Shown here in pieces: positions 18,088 to 30,105 of a stretch of DNA of 64,000 nucleotides. The notes below the pieces were generated by a model. It was given only the letters and a program-made list of their open reading frames with translations, did not search any database and was not told where the DNA came from. Position 1 is the first letter of the stretch, and each line of letters opens with the position of its first letter. Both the position numbers and the translations under genes were made by a program. The stretch is from Rhizomicrobium sp. (GTDB taxonomy: Bacteria > Pseudomonadota > Alphaproteobacteria > Micropepsales > Micropepsaceae): assembly GCA_037200385.1 (NCBI GenBank), contig JBBCGL010000001.1, positions 1,178,001-1,242,000 of the forward strand. The letters are read 5' to 3'.

Positions 18088-20016
18088 ATGAAGCCGCTGC
18101 CGCGTCGCCTCTACGCCATTGCCGCCCTCGTGCTCGCCGCGGTCATCTTCGTCTGCGTGAACATCGCGGCCGACATCGCAATCACGACCGCCAAGCTCGA
18201 CCTCACGGAGAATGGCCAGTTCACCCTCGCGCAGGGTACGCGCAACATCATCCGGAAGATCCCCGAGCCGATCACGCTCAAATTCTTCTTCTCGAAAAAA
18301 GTCGCCGCGGACTATGCGCAAACCTCGGCCTATGCCAAGCGGGTGCACGACCTGCTCCGGGAATACGCCGCACTCAGCCATGGCAAGATCGTGCTGCAGG
18401 AAATCGATCCCGAACCGTTCTCCGCCGCGGAGGATGAGGCGACCTCGAACGGGCTGAGCGGCGCGCCGACGGATTCCGGCGATACCGTCTATTTCGGCCT
18501 CGTCGGCACCAACCGGATCGATGGCAAGGAGGTCATTCCGTATTTCAGCGCCGAGCGCGAACAGTATCTCGAATTCGACCTCTCGACGCTGATCTACCAT
18601 CTGTCGCAGCCGCAAAAGCCGGTGCTCGGGATCATTTCGAGTCTGCCGCTCGATGGCGGCGGCGGCGGGATGCAGGCGGCGCTGCAGGGTGGATCGCAGC
18701 CCTATGCGATCTATTCCGAGCTGATCCAGACCTATACGACACAGATGCTCGATCCCGCCGCGCGCCAGATCCCCGCGAACATCTCGGTCGTGATGGTGGT
18801 GCATCCGGCGGGCCTCTCGGCGGCGGCGCTTTACGCCCTCGACCAGTTCGTGCTGCGCGGCGGGCGGGCGCTCGTCTTCGTCGATCCCAATTCCGAATTG
18901 CTCCAGGCGGGCGGCGGCATGGATCCACGCGCCGGCGGCGATCCGTCGTCCGACCTGCCGCGCCTGTTCCAGGCCTGGGGTGTCGGCTATGCGCCGGACA
19001 AGGTGGTCGCGGACCGCGAGCTCGCCCAGCGCGTCCAGGTATCGAGCGATCCGCGCAATCCGGTGGCGAGCTATCCGGTCTGGCTGAAGCTCGTCCCGGC
19101 GGATTTCGATTCCAAGGACATCGTCACCGCCGCGATGCAGTCGCTCAACCTTGCAAGCGTCGGCGCGCTGCATGCCCTGAAGGGCGCGACGACGACCTTC
19201 TCCCCGCTGGTGCGCTCCTCGGCGCAAGCCGCGCTGCTGGACGTGCAGGCGGTGCGCTTCAATCCGCGCCCTCAGGATCTGATGGGCGCGATCAATCCGA
19301 CGGGTGAGCGCTTCGTCATCGCGGCGCGCGTCTCCGGTCCGGCGAAGACCGCGTTCGCGGATGGACCGCCCGCGGCGATGACGACTGGCGGTCAGCCGCC
19401 GCCCGGGCCGCTGCCGCCGCAGATCAAGGATTCGGCCGGGCCGATCAACGTCATCGTGATGGCGGACAGCGATATTTTCGACGATCGCTTCTGGGTGCAT
19501 GTCGAAAACGCCTATGGCAAGCGCGTCGCGGCGCCTTTCGCCGACAACGGCGCCTTCGTGATGAACGCGGTCGAGAACCTGATGGGCTCGAGCGACCTGA
19601 TCACGCTGCGTACCCGCGCCACCAATGATCGCCCGTTCACGGTGGTGAAGGACATGCAAGCCGAGGCGCAGTCCGCCTTCCAGGCCGAAGCCGAGGGCCT
19701 GCAGACGCAGATGACCGCCGTGCAGCAGCGCCTGCATGAGCTCGAACAGGGCGCCAGCGTCAACGGCCAGCCTGCCAATGCCCAAGGCCTGAGCCCGGCA
19801 CAGCAAGCGGAGATCGACCGCTTCAAGAAGCAGCTGGTCGAGATCCGCACGAGGCTGCGCGACGTCCAGCATCGCCTGCGCAAGGATGTCGACGACCTCG
19901 GCAGTTTCCTCGCCTTCGTCAACATCGCGCTGGTGCCGCTGCTCATCGTCATCTTCGCCATCGCGCAGGCTTGGCTGCGCCGGCGCCGCCGCCGTGCGCG
20001 CGCGCTGGCAGCCTAG
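18088..20016 (+). CDS. GldG-family ABC auxiliary protein
   Basis: A 642-residue protein with an N-terminal membrane anchor (residues about 8-30), a large periplasmic region of the ABC_transp_aux/GldG type containing LDLTENGQFTLAQGT near residue 38, a coiled-coil-prone stretch at about residues 525-600 (EAEGLQTQMTAVQQRL), and a second membrane helix close to an arginine-rich C-terminal tail. It belongs with the upstream ATPase and permease. Such proteins are thought to be periplasmic sensing or substrate-handling parts of the transporter, but no cargo is proven. Confidence 0.88.
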   Translation: MKPLPRRLYAIAALVLAAVIFVCVNIAADIAITTAKLDLTENGQFTLAQGTRNIIRKIPEPITLKFFFSKKVAADYAQTSAYAKRVHDLLREYAALSHGKIVLQEIDPEPFSAAEDEATSNGLSGAPTDSGDTVYFGLVGTNRIDGKEVIPYFSAEREQYLEFDLSTLIYHLSQPQKPVLGIISSLPLDGGGGGMQAALQGGSQPYAIYSELIQTYTTQMLDPAARQIPANISVVMVVHPAGLSAAALYALDQFVLRGGRALVFVDPNSELLQAGGGMDPRAGGDPSSDLPRLFQAWGVGYAPDKVVADRELAQRVQVSSDPRNPVASYPVWLKLVPADFDSKDIVTAAMQSLNLASVGALHALKGATTTFSPLVRSSAQAALLDVQAVRFNPRPQDLMGAINPTGERFVIAARVSGPAKTAFADGPPAAMTTGGQPPPGPLPPQIKDSAGPINVIVMADSDIFDDRFWVHVENAYGKRVAAPFADNGAFVMNAVENLMGSSDLITLRTRATNDRPFTVVKDMQAEAQSAFQAEAEGLQTQMTAVQQRLHELEQGASVNGQPANAQGLSPAQQAEIDRFKKQLVEIRTRLRDVQHRLRKDVDDLGSFLAFVNIALVPLLIVIFAIAQAWLRRRRRRARALAA

Positions 20017-20025
20017 GAGCGCGCG

Positions 20026-21123
20026 ATGGACGTCAACACGATCCTCTCCGATCCGCGCCGCCGCAATCTGGCGATCCTCGCCGCCGTGGCGCTCGTCAGC
20101 CTGCTGCTCGCCATCGGCGCCGTCTGGCAGGAAGCCGATGAAGGCCTGCCGGCCTACAAGCCGCAGCAGTTCTTCCGCGGGTTTGCACGGGACGTCCGCA
20201 ACGCGGCGCATATCCATATCGCGTCCAAGACGGGCGCGTTCGACGTCGTCTTCGTGCCCGAAAAGGGCTGGGTCGTGCCGCAGCGCGGCGACTATCCGGC
20301 CTCGTTCGATCTCGTCCAGCGCACGCTGGTGGGTTTTGCGGCCTTGCAGACCATCGAGCCCAAGACGGCGCGGCCGGAACTGTTCGATCTCGTGGGGCTC
20401 GACCCTCCGCCGCGCGGCAACGGCGTCGCTATCACGGTGAGCGACGACAAGGGACGCGAGCTCGCGGCGCTGGTCGCCGGCAAGAGCGAAGACATCGGCG
20501 ATCCTTCCGGCGCGACCGGGTTGTTCGTACGCCGCCCGAACGAGAATCAGGCCTGGCTCGTCCGCGCCGTGTTCGAGCCGCGGCCGGCAATCTCCGACTG
20601 GCTGAGCAAGCAGGTGCTGAATCTCGACCGCGCGCGCATCCAGGAGGTGGATTTCGACCCGGCCGGCGGCACCACGCCTTTCGTCGTGACCCGGGCCCGG
20701 CCGAGCGAGCCCGACTTCAAGGTGCTGCCGGTGCCCGCCGGCAAACCCGCGCCCGACGCCGGCGTGGCCGACAGCGTCGCGTCGGCGCTCACAGAGTTCG
20801 GCTTCGACGACGTGCGGCCGGCGCATGAACTGGATTTCGCCAACACCGCGCTCACCGCCCGCGCCGTCACCAAGACCTTCGACGGGCTGAAAGTCACCGT
20901 GAATGTGCAGAAAGCAGGCCCGGATTACTGGGCGACGGTTTCTGCAGAGGCCTTCGGCCCCGGCGATTCGGCCAGGGAGGCGATCCAGATCAATGCACAC
21001 GCCTCGGGATGGGCGTATAAATTGCCGGCGTTCAAGGGCCAGCTTTTCATGACCACCCTCGACAGCCTGCTCAAAGCTCCCGCACCGGGTGCCGGCCTGC
21101 CGCCAGGCATGGCGCCGCAATGA
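20026..21123 (+). CDS. DUF4340 domain protein
   Basis: A 365-residue protein with one N-terminal membrane helix (about residues 15-35) and an extracytoplasmic DUF4340 region containing repeated DxxGREL / ALVAGK-like beta segments (for example TVSDDKGRELAALVAGKSED near residue 145). DUF4340 proteins commonly follow GldG-type genes, and together they probably form the periplasmic part of the transporter. The stop overlaps the start of a Rieske oxygenase gene by four bases, coupling the two. The biochemical role is unknown. Confidence 0.85.
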   Translation: MDVNTILSDPRRRNLAILAAVALVSLLLAIGAVWQEADEGLPAYKPQQFFRGFARDVRNAAHIHIASKTGAFDVVFVPEKGWVVPQRGDYPASFDLVQRTLVGFAALQTIEPKTARPELFDLVGLDPPPRGNGVAITVSDDKGRELAALVAGKSEDIGDPSGATGLFVRRPNENQAWLVRAVFEPRPAISDWLSKQVLNLDRARIQEVDFDPAGGTTPFVVTRARPSEPDFKVLPVPAGKPAPDAGVADSVASALTEFGFDDVRPAHELDFANTALTARAVTKTFDGLKVTVNVQKAGPDYWATVSAEAFGPGDSAREAIQINAHASGWAYKLPAFKGQLFMTTLDSLLKAPAPGAGLPPGMAPQ

Positions 21124-22202
21124 CGGTCGAGACGTCCCTGCCCGCCGGTGCCGCGGAAGCGGTGCCGCTGTTTCTGCGCGACTGCTGGTACATGGCGTGC
21201 CTGGCGTCGAAAGTGGGCAAGGCCGGCAGCCTGCGGCGCGAGATGCTGTTGGGCGAGCCGGTGCTGGTCGGGCGTGGGCGGGACGGCAAGGTCTTCGCGC
21301 TGCGCGACATCTGTCCGCATCGCGGCGTGCCCTTGTCCGCCGGCAAGGTGCTGGCCGACAATACGGTCGAGTGCCCTTATCATGGCTGGCGCTTCAAGCA
21401 GGACGGTATCTGCTCGCTCATTCCGTCGCTGGTCGGCGGCGAGGTCATCGAGCCGGACAAGATCCGCGTCCGCGCCTATCCGGTGCGCGAACAGGATGGG
21501 CTGATCTGGGTCTATATGGCGGCCGCCGGACGCGAGGCGGCGCCGCCCCGCAATGCGCCGCCCAAGGTCGGCGTGCCGAACGCCACGCCGCGCTGGAGCG
21601 AGACGCAGCTCTTCCACTGCAGCATCGACCATGCCGTGATCGGCCTGATGGATCCGGCGCATGCGCCCTATGTGCATGGCCGCTGGTGGTGGAAGGTGCG
21701 CCCGAAGGACAAGGCCAAGACCTATGCGCCGCTGGCCAACGGCTTCGTGATGACGCGGCACAAGCCGAGCAAACCGATGTATGCCGTGCTCGGCACCGAC
21801 GTCTCGACCGAGATCACCTTCGAGCTGCCCAGCGTCCGGTTCGAGAACATCTCGGGCACCGTGCTGGGACGCAAGATCGACGTGGTCGGCTTCACCGCCT
21901 GCACCCCGCGCGATGCCGATACGACGGACGTGACGCAGGTCTTCTACTGGCCGATCTGGCTCGGCTTCATCAGGCCGTTCTTCCAACTGCTCGGCCCGAC
22001 CTTCCTGGGCGACGACCGCCGGATCGTGGAGCTGCAGCGCGAGGGCCTGAAGTTCAACCCATCGCTGATGCTGATCCAGGATTCGGACGTCCCGGCCATG
22101 TGGTACCACCGTCTCAAGAAGGCCTGGGCGGAATCGACCAAAAACGGCACGCCGTTCAGCAATCCCGTACAGGGTGAACGCACGCTACGCTGGCGGAGCT
22201 AG
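21120..22202 (+). CDS. Rieske-type aromatic ring-hydroxylating oxygenase, alpha subunit
   Basis: A 360-residue oxygenase of the phthalate/vanillate-demethylase-like type. The Rieske 2Fe-2S ligands are CPHRGVPLS near residue 66 and CPYHGW near residue 85, and the mononuclear iron site is DPAHAPYVH near residue 178 (H-x4-H) with a late QDSDVP acidic site. It needs an external reductase, and none is adjacent. The ATGA overlap with the DUF4340 gene places it in the Gld-type transporter operon, which suggests oxidation of the molecule being moved, possibly a lipid or terpenoid; this last point is inference only. Confidence 0.9.
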   Translation: MTVETSLPAGAAEAVPLFLRDCWYMACLASKVGKAGSLRREMLLGEPVLVGRGRDGKVFALRDICPHRGVPLSAGKVLADNTVECPYHGWRFKQDGICSLIPSLVGGEVIEPDKIRVRAYPVREQDGLIWVYMAAAGREAAPPRNAPPKVGVPNATPRWSETQLFHCSIDHAVIGLMDPAHAPYVHGRWWWKVRPKDKAKTYAPLANGFVMTRHKPSKPMYAVLGTDVSTEITFELPSVRFENISGTVLGRKIDVVGFTACTPRDADTTDVTQVFYWPIWLGFIRPFFQLLGPTFLGDDRRIVELQREGLKFNPSLMLIQDSDVPAMWYHRLKKAWAESTKNGTPFSNPVQGERTLRWRS

Positions 22203-22206
22203 GCGA

Positions 22207-22218
22207 GTCGGGCCCGAC
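22207..22218. promoter_or_regulatory. Short perfect palindrome after the Rieske gene
   Basis: GTCGGGCCCGAC, a 12-base perfect palindrome four bases after the Rieske stop codon. Without a loop or T-run it is not a normal terminator. It could be a protein-binding site or chance in GC-rich DNA. The rest of the 204-base gap before carB shows nothing I can name. Confidence 0.25.
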
Positions 22219-22406
22219 GAAAGCCCGCCTGCGGTTGAGCCGGCCCGCTCGGAGCCTCATGCCGGCTGCATCGCCCCGTGGACGGTTGCGAGGAAGGGGT
22301 TGCGGCCCCCGCCCTACCCCTCTAAACGATCCCCTTAACCTGCAATTCCGGGCCCCCACGGACGCCGTTTACGCGCGCCCGCAGAGGCTCGCGCGCGCGA
22401 GATGAG

Positions 22407-25745
<3,339 letters not shown>

Positions 25746-25926
25746 GCCCAACCCTTGAAGTCGGGCTCTACCGGTCCTACTATTTACCGGTTGGCGCCCC
25801 CGTATGGGACGGTAAAACCAAGGCGTAACAAGGATTTAATAGATACACCCTCAGACTTCGCAGCCGGCGTCCCTGCCAAGGCGGGTCCGGGCGGAGCATC
25901 TTTGCCGATAGCAGGACGATTGTGCC

Positions 25927-26400
25927 ATGGAACGTATTCCTATGACCGCCGCTGGATACAAGCACCTCGAGGACGAGGTGAACCAGCTCAAGAACATCGA
26001 CCGCCACGAGATCATCAAGGCGATCGCCGAGGCGCGCGCGCATGGCGACCTGTCGGAGAACGCCGAATATCACGCGGCCAAGGAGCGCCAGAGCTTCATC
26101 GAAGGCCGCGTCATGGAGCTGGAAGACCAGATCGGCCGCGCCGAAGTGATCGACGTGTCGAAGCTCACAGGCTCGACCGTGAAGTTCGGCGCCACCGTGA
26201 CGCTGGTCGACGAGGATTCCGACGAGAAGCGGAAGTACCAGATCGTCGGCGACGTCGAGAGCGACGTGAAGCGCGGCAAGATCTCGCTGTCGTCGCCGAT
26301 CGCGCGCGCGCTGATCGGCAAGGGCAAGGGCGACACGGTCGAAGTCTCGACGCCGGGCGGCGCGCGCTCCTACGAAATCCTCAAGGTCGAATTCGTGTGA
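25927..26400 (+). CDS. greA: Transcription elongation factor GreA
   Basis: A 157-residue Gre factor that stimulates RNA cleavage by backtracked RNA polymerase. The N-terminal coiled coil is present with the catalytic acidic tip in [14 protein letters not shown] near residue 40, and the C-terminal FKBP-like domain starts near residue 83. Length is standard. It lies 181 bases after carB; the gap contains an imperfect AGCCCAAC/GTCGGGCT stem just after the carB stop that may end carB transcription. Confidence 0.97.
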   Translation: MERIPMTAAGYKHLEDEVNQLKNIDRHEIIKAIAEARAHGDLSENAEYHAAKERQSFIEGRVMELEDQIGRAEVIDVSKLTGSTVKFGATVTLVDEDSDEKRKYQIVGDVESDVKRGKISLSSPIARALIGKGKGDTVEVSTPGGARSYEILKVEFV

Positions 26401-26407
26401 CCGCGCT

Positions 26408-26442
26408 GCCGGAAGATGCGCGGTTCGCCGCCCTCTTCCGGC
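26408..26442. terminator. Inverted repeat after greA, terminator-like
   Basis: Perfect nine-base arms GCCGGAAGA (26408-26416) and TCTTCCGGC (26434-26442) with a 17-base spacer, starting seven bases after the greA stop codon. There is no T-run. A second eight-base inverted repeat, CGCGAACG/CGTTCGCG, lies at 26518-26548. Either could end greA transcription or bind a regulator of the following two-component genes. Confidence 0.45.
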
Positions 26443-26578
26443 GCGTGCGGCCGGCGTCGCTCCGCCGAAGCCGCGGCCCGGCGCCCGAGATGCGCGCTGA
26501 CACTCCCTGGAACGCATCGCGAACGGGCTCGCGCGGGTATCGTTCGCGCGATCGCAAACGCCGCCGCGGCGGCGCCCG

Positions 26579-26607
26579 CTTTGCTTTGCCGGACACGGGC
26601 TTATACT
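26579..26607 (+). promoter_or_regulatory. Promoter candidate for the chvI-chvG operon
   Basis: A good -10 hexamer TATACT at 26602-26607, with a weak -35 region around 26579-26586 (CTTTGC with 17-base spacing, or TTGCTT with 15). It lies 28 bases before the chvI start codon. Confidence 0.4.
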
Positions 26608-26634
26608 GGACCTTGCTGCAAGGGCCCTCGAATC

Positions 26635-27336
26635 ATGGCGAACATCGCACTCGTCGACGATGACAAGAACATCCTGGCCTCGGTCAGCATGCTGCTGGAG
26701 CAGGAGGGCTATCACGTCCGGACGTTCTCCGATGGCGCCTCGGCGTTGACGGCGTTGTCGGCCAATGCGCCCGATCTTGCGATCCTCGACATCAAGATGC
26801 CGCGGATGGACGGGCTCGAGCTGCTGCGCCGCCTGCGCCAGACCGCCGACCTGCCGGTCATCTTCCTCACCTCGAAGGACGAGGAGATCGACGAATTGAT
26901 GGGCCTCAATGCCGGCGCCGACGACTATATCCGCAAGCCGTTCTCGCAGCGCCTGCTGCTCGAGCGCGTGAAGGCCGTGCTGCGCCGCGCCGATGCCAAC
27001 AAGGGCCTGCCGCCGGGACCGGAGGGCAAGACCGAAGCACTGGTGCGCGGCAAGCTGGCACTCGATCCGCAGCGCCACGAATGCACCTGGGATGGCAAGC
27101 CGGTGCGGCTCACCGTCACCGAATTCCTCATCCTCCAGGCGCTGGCGCAGCGTCCCGGATTCGTGAAGAGCCGCGACAGCCTGATGGACGCCGCCTATGA
27201 CGACCAGGTCTATGTCGACGACCGCACCATCGACAGCCACATCAAGCGGCTGCGTAAGAAATTCAAAGTGGTCGCGGACGATTTCGACGCGATCGAGACG
27301 CTGTATGGCGTCGGCTATCGCTACCGCGAGGCGTAA
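26635..27336 (+). CDS. chvI: DNA-binding response regulator, ChvI type
   Basis: A 233-residue OmpR/PhoB-family regulator. The receiver domain has the acidic pocket DDD at residues 8-10, the phosphoacceptor Asp52 in [10 protein letters not shown] and the conserved lysine in YIRKPFS. The winged-helix domain covers about residues 135-230 with [15 protein letters not shown]. The start at ATG 26635 fits the receiver fold. It is followed nine bases later by a ChvG-like kinase. In Rhizobiales and Caulobacter this pair controls envelope stress and acid response, and it commonly precedes hprK as here. Confidence 0.93.
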   Translation: MANIALVDDDKNILASVSMLLEQEGYHVRTFSDGASALTALSANAPDLAILDIKMPRMDGLELLRRLRQTADLPVIFLTSKDEEIDELMGLNAGADDYIRKPFSQRLLLERVKAVLRRADANKGLPPGPEGKTEALVRGKLALDPQRHECTWDGKPVRLTVTEFLILQALAQRPGFVKSRDSLMDAAYDDQVYVDDRTIDSHIKRLRKKFKVVADDFDAIETLYGVGYRYREA

Positions 27337-27345
27337 CGCCTGAAC

Positions 27346-28917
27346 ATGGCCACCGCGATGCCCCCGCGACCGCGCTTCTCCGCGCTGACGCGGCGCATCC
27401 TCCTGTTCAACGGCTTCGCATTGGTCGTGCTGATCGCCGGCGTGCTGACGGTGCAGTGGAACCGCGCCAGCCTGGTCGACGAACGGCTCAGCGGCATCCA
27501 GCAGCAGGCCCAGATCGTCGCCAGCACGCTCGCCGAATATTCCACCGACGAGTTCAACCACATGGTCTATGTGAGCCAGGCCAAGCCCCTGCTCCGCCAG
27601 ACCATCGCACCGACGCGGCTGCGCGCCCGCCTCTACGACACCAACGGGCATCTGCTGATCGACACCCGCTATCTCCTGGCGCGCAACGTGGTGCAGGTCG
27701 AGGACCTGCCGCCGCTCGACTGGTGGGACCGCTTCAAGGCCGACGTCTCGCGGCTCTATGAGGGCGTGATGGGGGTGCGGCCGTTCACGCATATCGATCC
27801 CTATTTCGAGGCCGGCGACGACGGCCGCGTCTACAGCGAGGTGACGACGGCGCTGGGCGGCGACGTGGCCTCGGCCGAGCGCGTCGACGAGCACAACAAG
27901 CTCGTGCTCTCGGTCGCCATGCCGGTGCAGCGTTTCAAGGCCATCTACGGCGTGCTGCTGGTCTCGACGGAGGGCGGCGATATCGACGACATCCTGCGCG
28001 ACGAGCGGGCGACCCTGATCCGGGTGTTCCTCGTCGCCGTTGCGGTGATGGTGGTGTCGTCGCTTTTCCTGGCGCGGTTCATCGCCGAACCGATCCAGCG
28101 CCTGGCGCGCGCGGCGGACGAGGTGCGCGGCGGCCATGCCGGTCGTGCCACGATACCCACTATGGAAGAGCGCCGCGACGAGATCGGCGATCTGGCCGAA
28201 AGCCTGTCGGCCATGACGCGGGCGCTCTACGACCGGATCGACGCCATCGAGCGCTTCGCCGCCGACGTGGCGCATGAGCTGAAGAATCCGCTGACGTCGC
28301 TGAAAAGCGCGGTGGAGATGCTGGCGCGGGCCGGCACGGACGAGCAGCGCGCGCGGCTGATGGGCATCGTGCGCAACGACGTCAAGCGCATCGACCGGCT
28401 GATCACCGACATCTCCGACGCCTCGCGCCTCGATGCCGAGCTCAGCCGCGAGACCAGCGAGCGCGTCGACCTGGCGCATCTGCTCGAAACCATCGTCGAG
28501 GTCTACCGCTTCACCGAGATCTCCAAGGGCGTGAACGTCGAGCTCGCCGTCGACCTTCCGCCGCAGGCGCGCGTACTGGGACGCGACGAGCGCTTGGGCC
28601 AGGTGTTCCGCAACCTGATCGACAACGCGGTGTCGTTCACCCCGGAAGGCAGGACCGTCACGGTGTCGGCGAAAGCCGAAGGCGGCGTCGCGCGCGTGAC
28701 GGTGGAAGACGACGGACCAGGCATCCCGCCCGACAATCTGGAGACCATCTTCGAACGCTTCTACACGGAGCGGCCGCACGCCAATTTCGGCAACAATTCC
28801 GGCCTCGGTCTCTCGATCGCGCGCCAGATCGCGCAAAGTGCCGCGGGACGGGTCTGGGCGGAGAACCGCGAGAACGGCGGCGCGCGCTTCGTCGTGGAAC
28901 TGCCGCTGGTGCGCTGA
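27346..28917 (+). CDS. chvG: Sensor histidine kinase, ChvG type
   Basis: A 523-residue membrane kinase with two transmembrane helices (about residues 21-42 and 225-247) around a periplasmic stimulus-sensing domain, then HAMP, a HisKA domain with the phosphorylated histidine in AADVAHELKNPLTSL near residue 308, and a HATPase_c domain (DNAVSFTPEG, DDGPGIPPDN, GLGLSIARQIA). It is the cognate kinase for the regulator just upstream. The stop codon directly abuts the ATG of hprK, so the two genes are very likely on one transcript. Confidence 0.94.
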   Translation: MATAMPPRPRFSALTRRILLFNGFALVVLIAGVLTVQWNRASLVDERLSGIQQQAQIVASTLAEYSTDEFNHMVYVSQAKPLLRQTIAPTRLRARLYDTNGHLLIDTRYLLARNVVQVEDLPPLDWWDRFKADVSRLYEGVMGVRPFTHIDPYFEAGDDGRVYSEVTTALGGDVASAERVDEHNKLVLSVAMPVQRFKAIYGVLLVSTEGGDIDDILRDERATLIRVFLVAVAVMVVSSLFLARFIAEPIQRLARAADEVRGGHAGRATIPTMEERRDEIGDLAESLSAMTRALYDRIDAIERFAADVAHELKNPLTSLKSAVEMLARAGTDEQRARLMGIVRNDVKRIDRLITDISDASRLDAELSRETSERVDLAHLLETIVEVYRFTEISKGVNVELAVDLPPQARVLGRDERLGQVFRNLIDNAVSFTPEGRTVTVSAKAEGGVARVTVEDDGPGIPPDNLETIFERFYTERPHANFGNNSGLGLSIARQIAQSAAGRVWAENRENGGARFVVELPLVR

Positions 28918-29361
28918 ATGACAAAGCCGCTCAACATCCATGCGACCTGCGTCCGCTTCGGAACCAAGGGCGTGCTGCTGCTCGGCAAGAGCGGCGCGGG
29001 AAAATCCGACCTCGCGCTGCGCCTGATCGGCCGCGGCGCCGTGCTGGTGGCAGACGACCGCTGCGACCTCGCCGTGGTGCAGGGCCGGCTCGTCGCCCGC
29101 GCGCCCAAGGCCATCGCGGGCCTCCTGGAGGTGCGCGGCATCGGCATCACCAAAATGCCGCATGCGGCCGCCGCGACGATCGCGCTGGCGGTCGATCTGT
29201 CGGCCCCTGTCGAGCGGCTGCCGGAGGGGAAATCTTATGATATGGCGCTTAAGCTGGCCGCGCCGCCGCCTTTGATCGCCGTCAATGCGTTCGAGGCTTC
29301 GGCGGCGGACAAGGTCATCCTGGCGCTTCGCCTCGGCCGCCGCGCTGTCAAGCACAATTGA
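28918..29361 (+). CDS. hprK: HPr kinase/phosphorylase, short alphaproteobacterial form
   Basis: A 147-residue catalytic-domain-only HprK. Walker A is [14 protein letters not shown] near residue 22, followed by [10 protein letters not shown] and the EVRGIGI capture element near residue 73. The N-terminal domain of Firmicutes HprK is missing, as is usual in Alphaproteobacteria. It phosphorylates and dephosphorylates HPr at the regulatory serine. ATG begins on the base after the chvG stop, and the EIIA and HPr genes follow, which gives enzyme and substrate in one operon. Confidence 0.94.
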   Translation: MTKPLNIHATCVRFGTKGVLLLGKSGAGKSDLALRLIGRGAVLVADDRCDLAVVQGRLVARAPKAIAGLLEVRGIGITKMPHAAAATIALAVDLSAPVERLPEGKSYDMALKLAAPPPLIAVNAFEASAADKVILALRLGRRAVKHN

Positions 29362-29413
29362 TGCCTGTTCCGCCACTTGAACCTTGCTATCGTGCCGCCA
29401 TATAGGGGCTCTC

Positions 29414-29824
29414 ATGATCGGTATCGTACTCGTCACCCACGGCCGTCTCGCGCAGGAATTCATTGCCGCGATGGAACATATGGTGGGGCCGCAGACCCAT
29501 CTGCGCGCCGTCTGCATCGGACCGGAGGACGACATCGAGCGCCGCCAGCGCGAGATCGCCGCCGCGGCGAAATCCGTCGATTGCGGCCGCGGCGTGGTGA
29601 TCGCCACCGACATGTTCGGCGGCACGCCGTGCAACCTCGCACTCACCGTGCTGGAGCGCGGCAAGATCGAAGTGCTCGCCGGCGTGAACCTGCCCAGCCT
29701 CATCAAGCTGATCGACGTGCGCAACAAGCTGCCGCTGGACGAAGCGGTGAAGCTCGCGATCGCCGCAGGCCGCAAATACATGCGCGCCGGCTCGGCCGAC
29801 CTGGCGGGCGTCGCCAAGGAATGA
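29414..29824 (+). CDS. PTS EIIA component, mannose-family (regulatory PTS)
   Basis: A 136-residue EIIA of the mannose/PTS-system fructose IIA fold. The phosphorylated His9 lies in VTHGRLAQEF, and TDMFGGTPCNLAL near residue 62 is the family signature. The start at 29414 is supported by an AGGGG ribosome site a few bases upstream; the frame is open for 30 further bases upstream without one. No EIIB/EIIC transporter genes are present, so it belongs to a regulatory PTS. Its stop overlaps the HPr start (ATGA). Confidence 0.93.
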   Translation: MIGIVLVTHGRLAQEFIAAMEHMVGPQTHLRAVCIGPEDDIERRQREIAAAAKSVDCGRGVVIATDMFGGTPCNLALTVLERGKIEVLAGVNLPSLIKLIDVRNKLPLDEAVKLAIAAGRKYMRAGSADLAGVAKE

Positions 29825-30102
29825 GCGAGCCGCAACGCCGCGTCGCCATCGCCAAGATCACCAACAAGCGCGGCTTGCATGCGCGCGCCTCGGCGAAGAT
29901 CGTGGAGGCCGCGGCGCGCTTCGAGTCGGACATCACCATCGCGAAGGACGGCCAGAGCGTCAACGCGCGCTCGATCATGGGCCTGATGATGCTGGCGGCG
30001 AGCCTGGGCAGCGAGATCGAAGTGACGGCGGAGGGCGTGGACTCCGCCGAGGCCTTGACCGCCATCCTGGCGCTGATCGAGGCCAAGTTCGGCGAAGAAT
30101 GA
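29821..30102 (+). CDS. ptsH: Phosphocarrier protein HPr
   Basis: A 93-residue HPr. The active-site histidine is His20 in KRGLHARASAK, and the regulatory serine phosphorylated by HprK is Ser51 in ARSIMGLMML. It overlaps the EIIA gene by four bases. In Alphaproteobacteria this HPr passes phosphate from EI(Ntr) to EIIA-type proteins to regulate metabolism and envelope pathways rather than sugar import. The EI gene (ptsP) is not in the window. Confidence 0.96.
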   Translation: MSEPQRRVAIAKITNKRGLHARASAKIVEAAARFESDITIAKDGQSVNARSIMGLMMLAASLGSEIEVTAEGVDSAEALTAILALIEAKFGEE

Positions 30103-30105
30103 GCC

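Noticed and set aside
17989-21120. A 1043-residue open frame antisense to the gldG-like and DUF4340 genes
   Set aside because: Same shadow pattern. The sense genes have coherent membrane topology and coupled starts.
28918-29361. HprK considered truncated
   Set aside because: The catalytic-domain-only form is the normal alphaproteobacterial version, so it is not a broken gene.
25780-29880. A 1366-residue open frame antisense to greA, chvI, chvG, hprK and the EIIA gene
   Set aside because: It runs opposite to five well-supported genes and has the histidine/arginine/aspartate-rich composition typical of the complement of GC-rich codons; no domain is recognisable.
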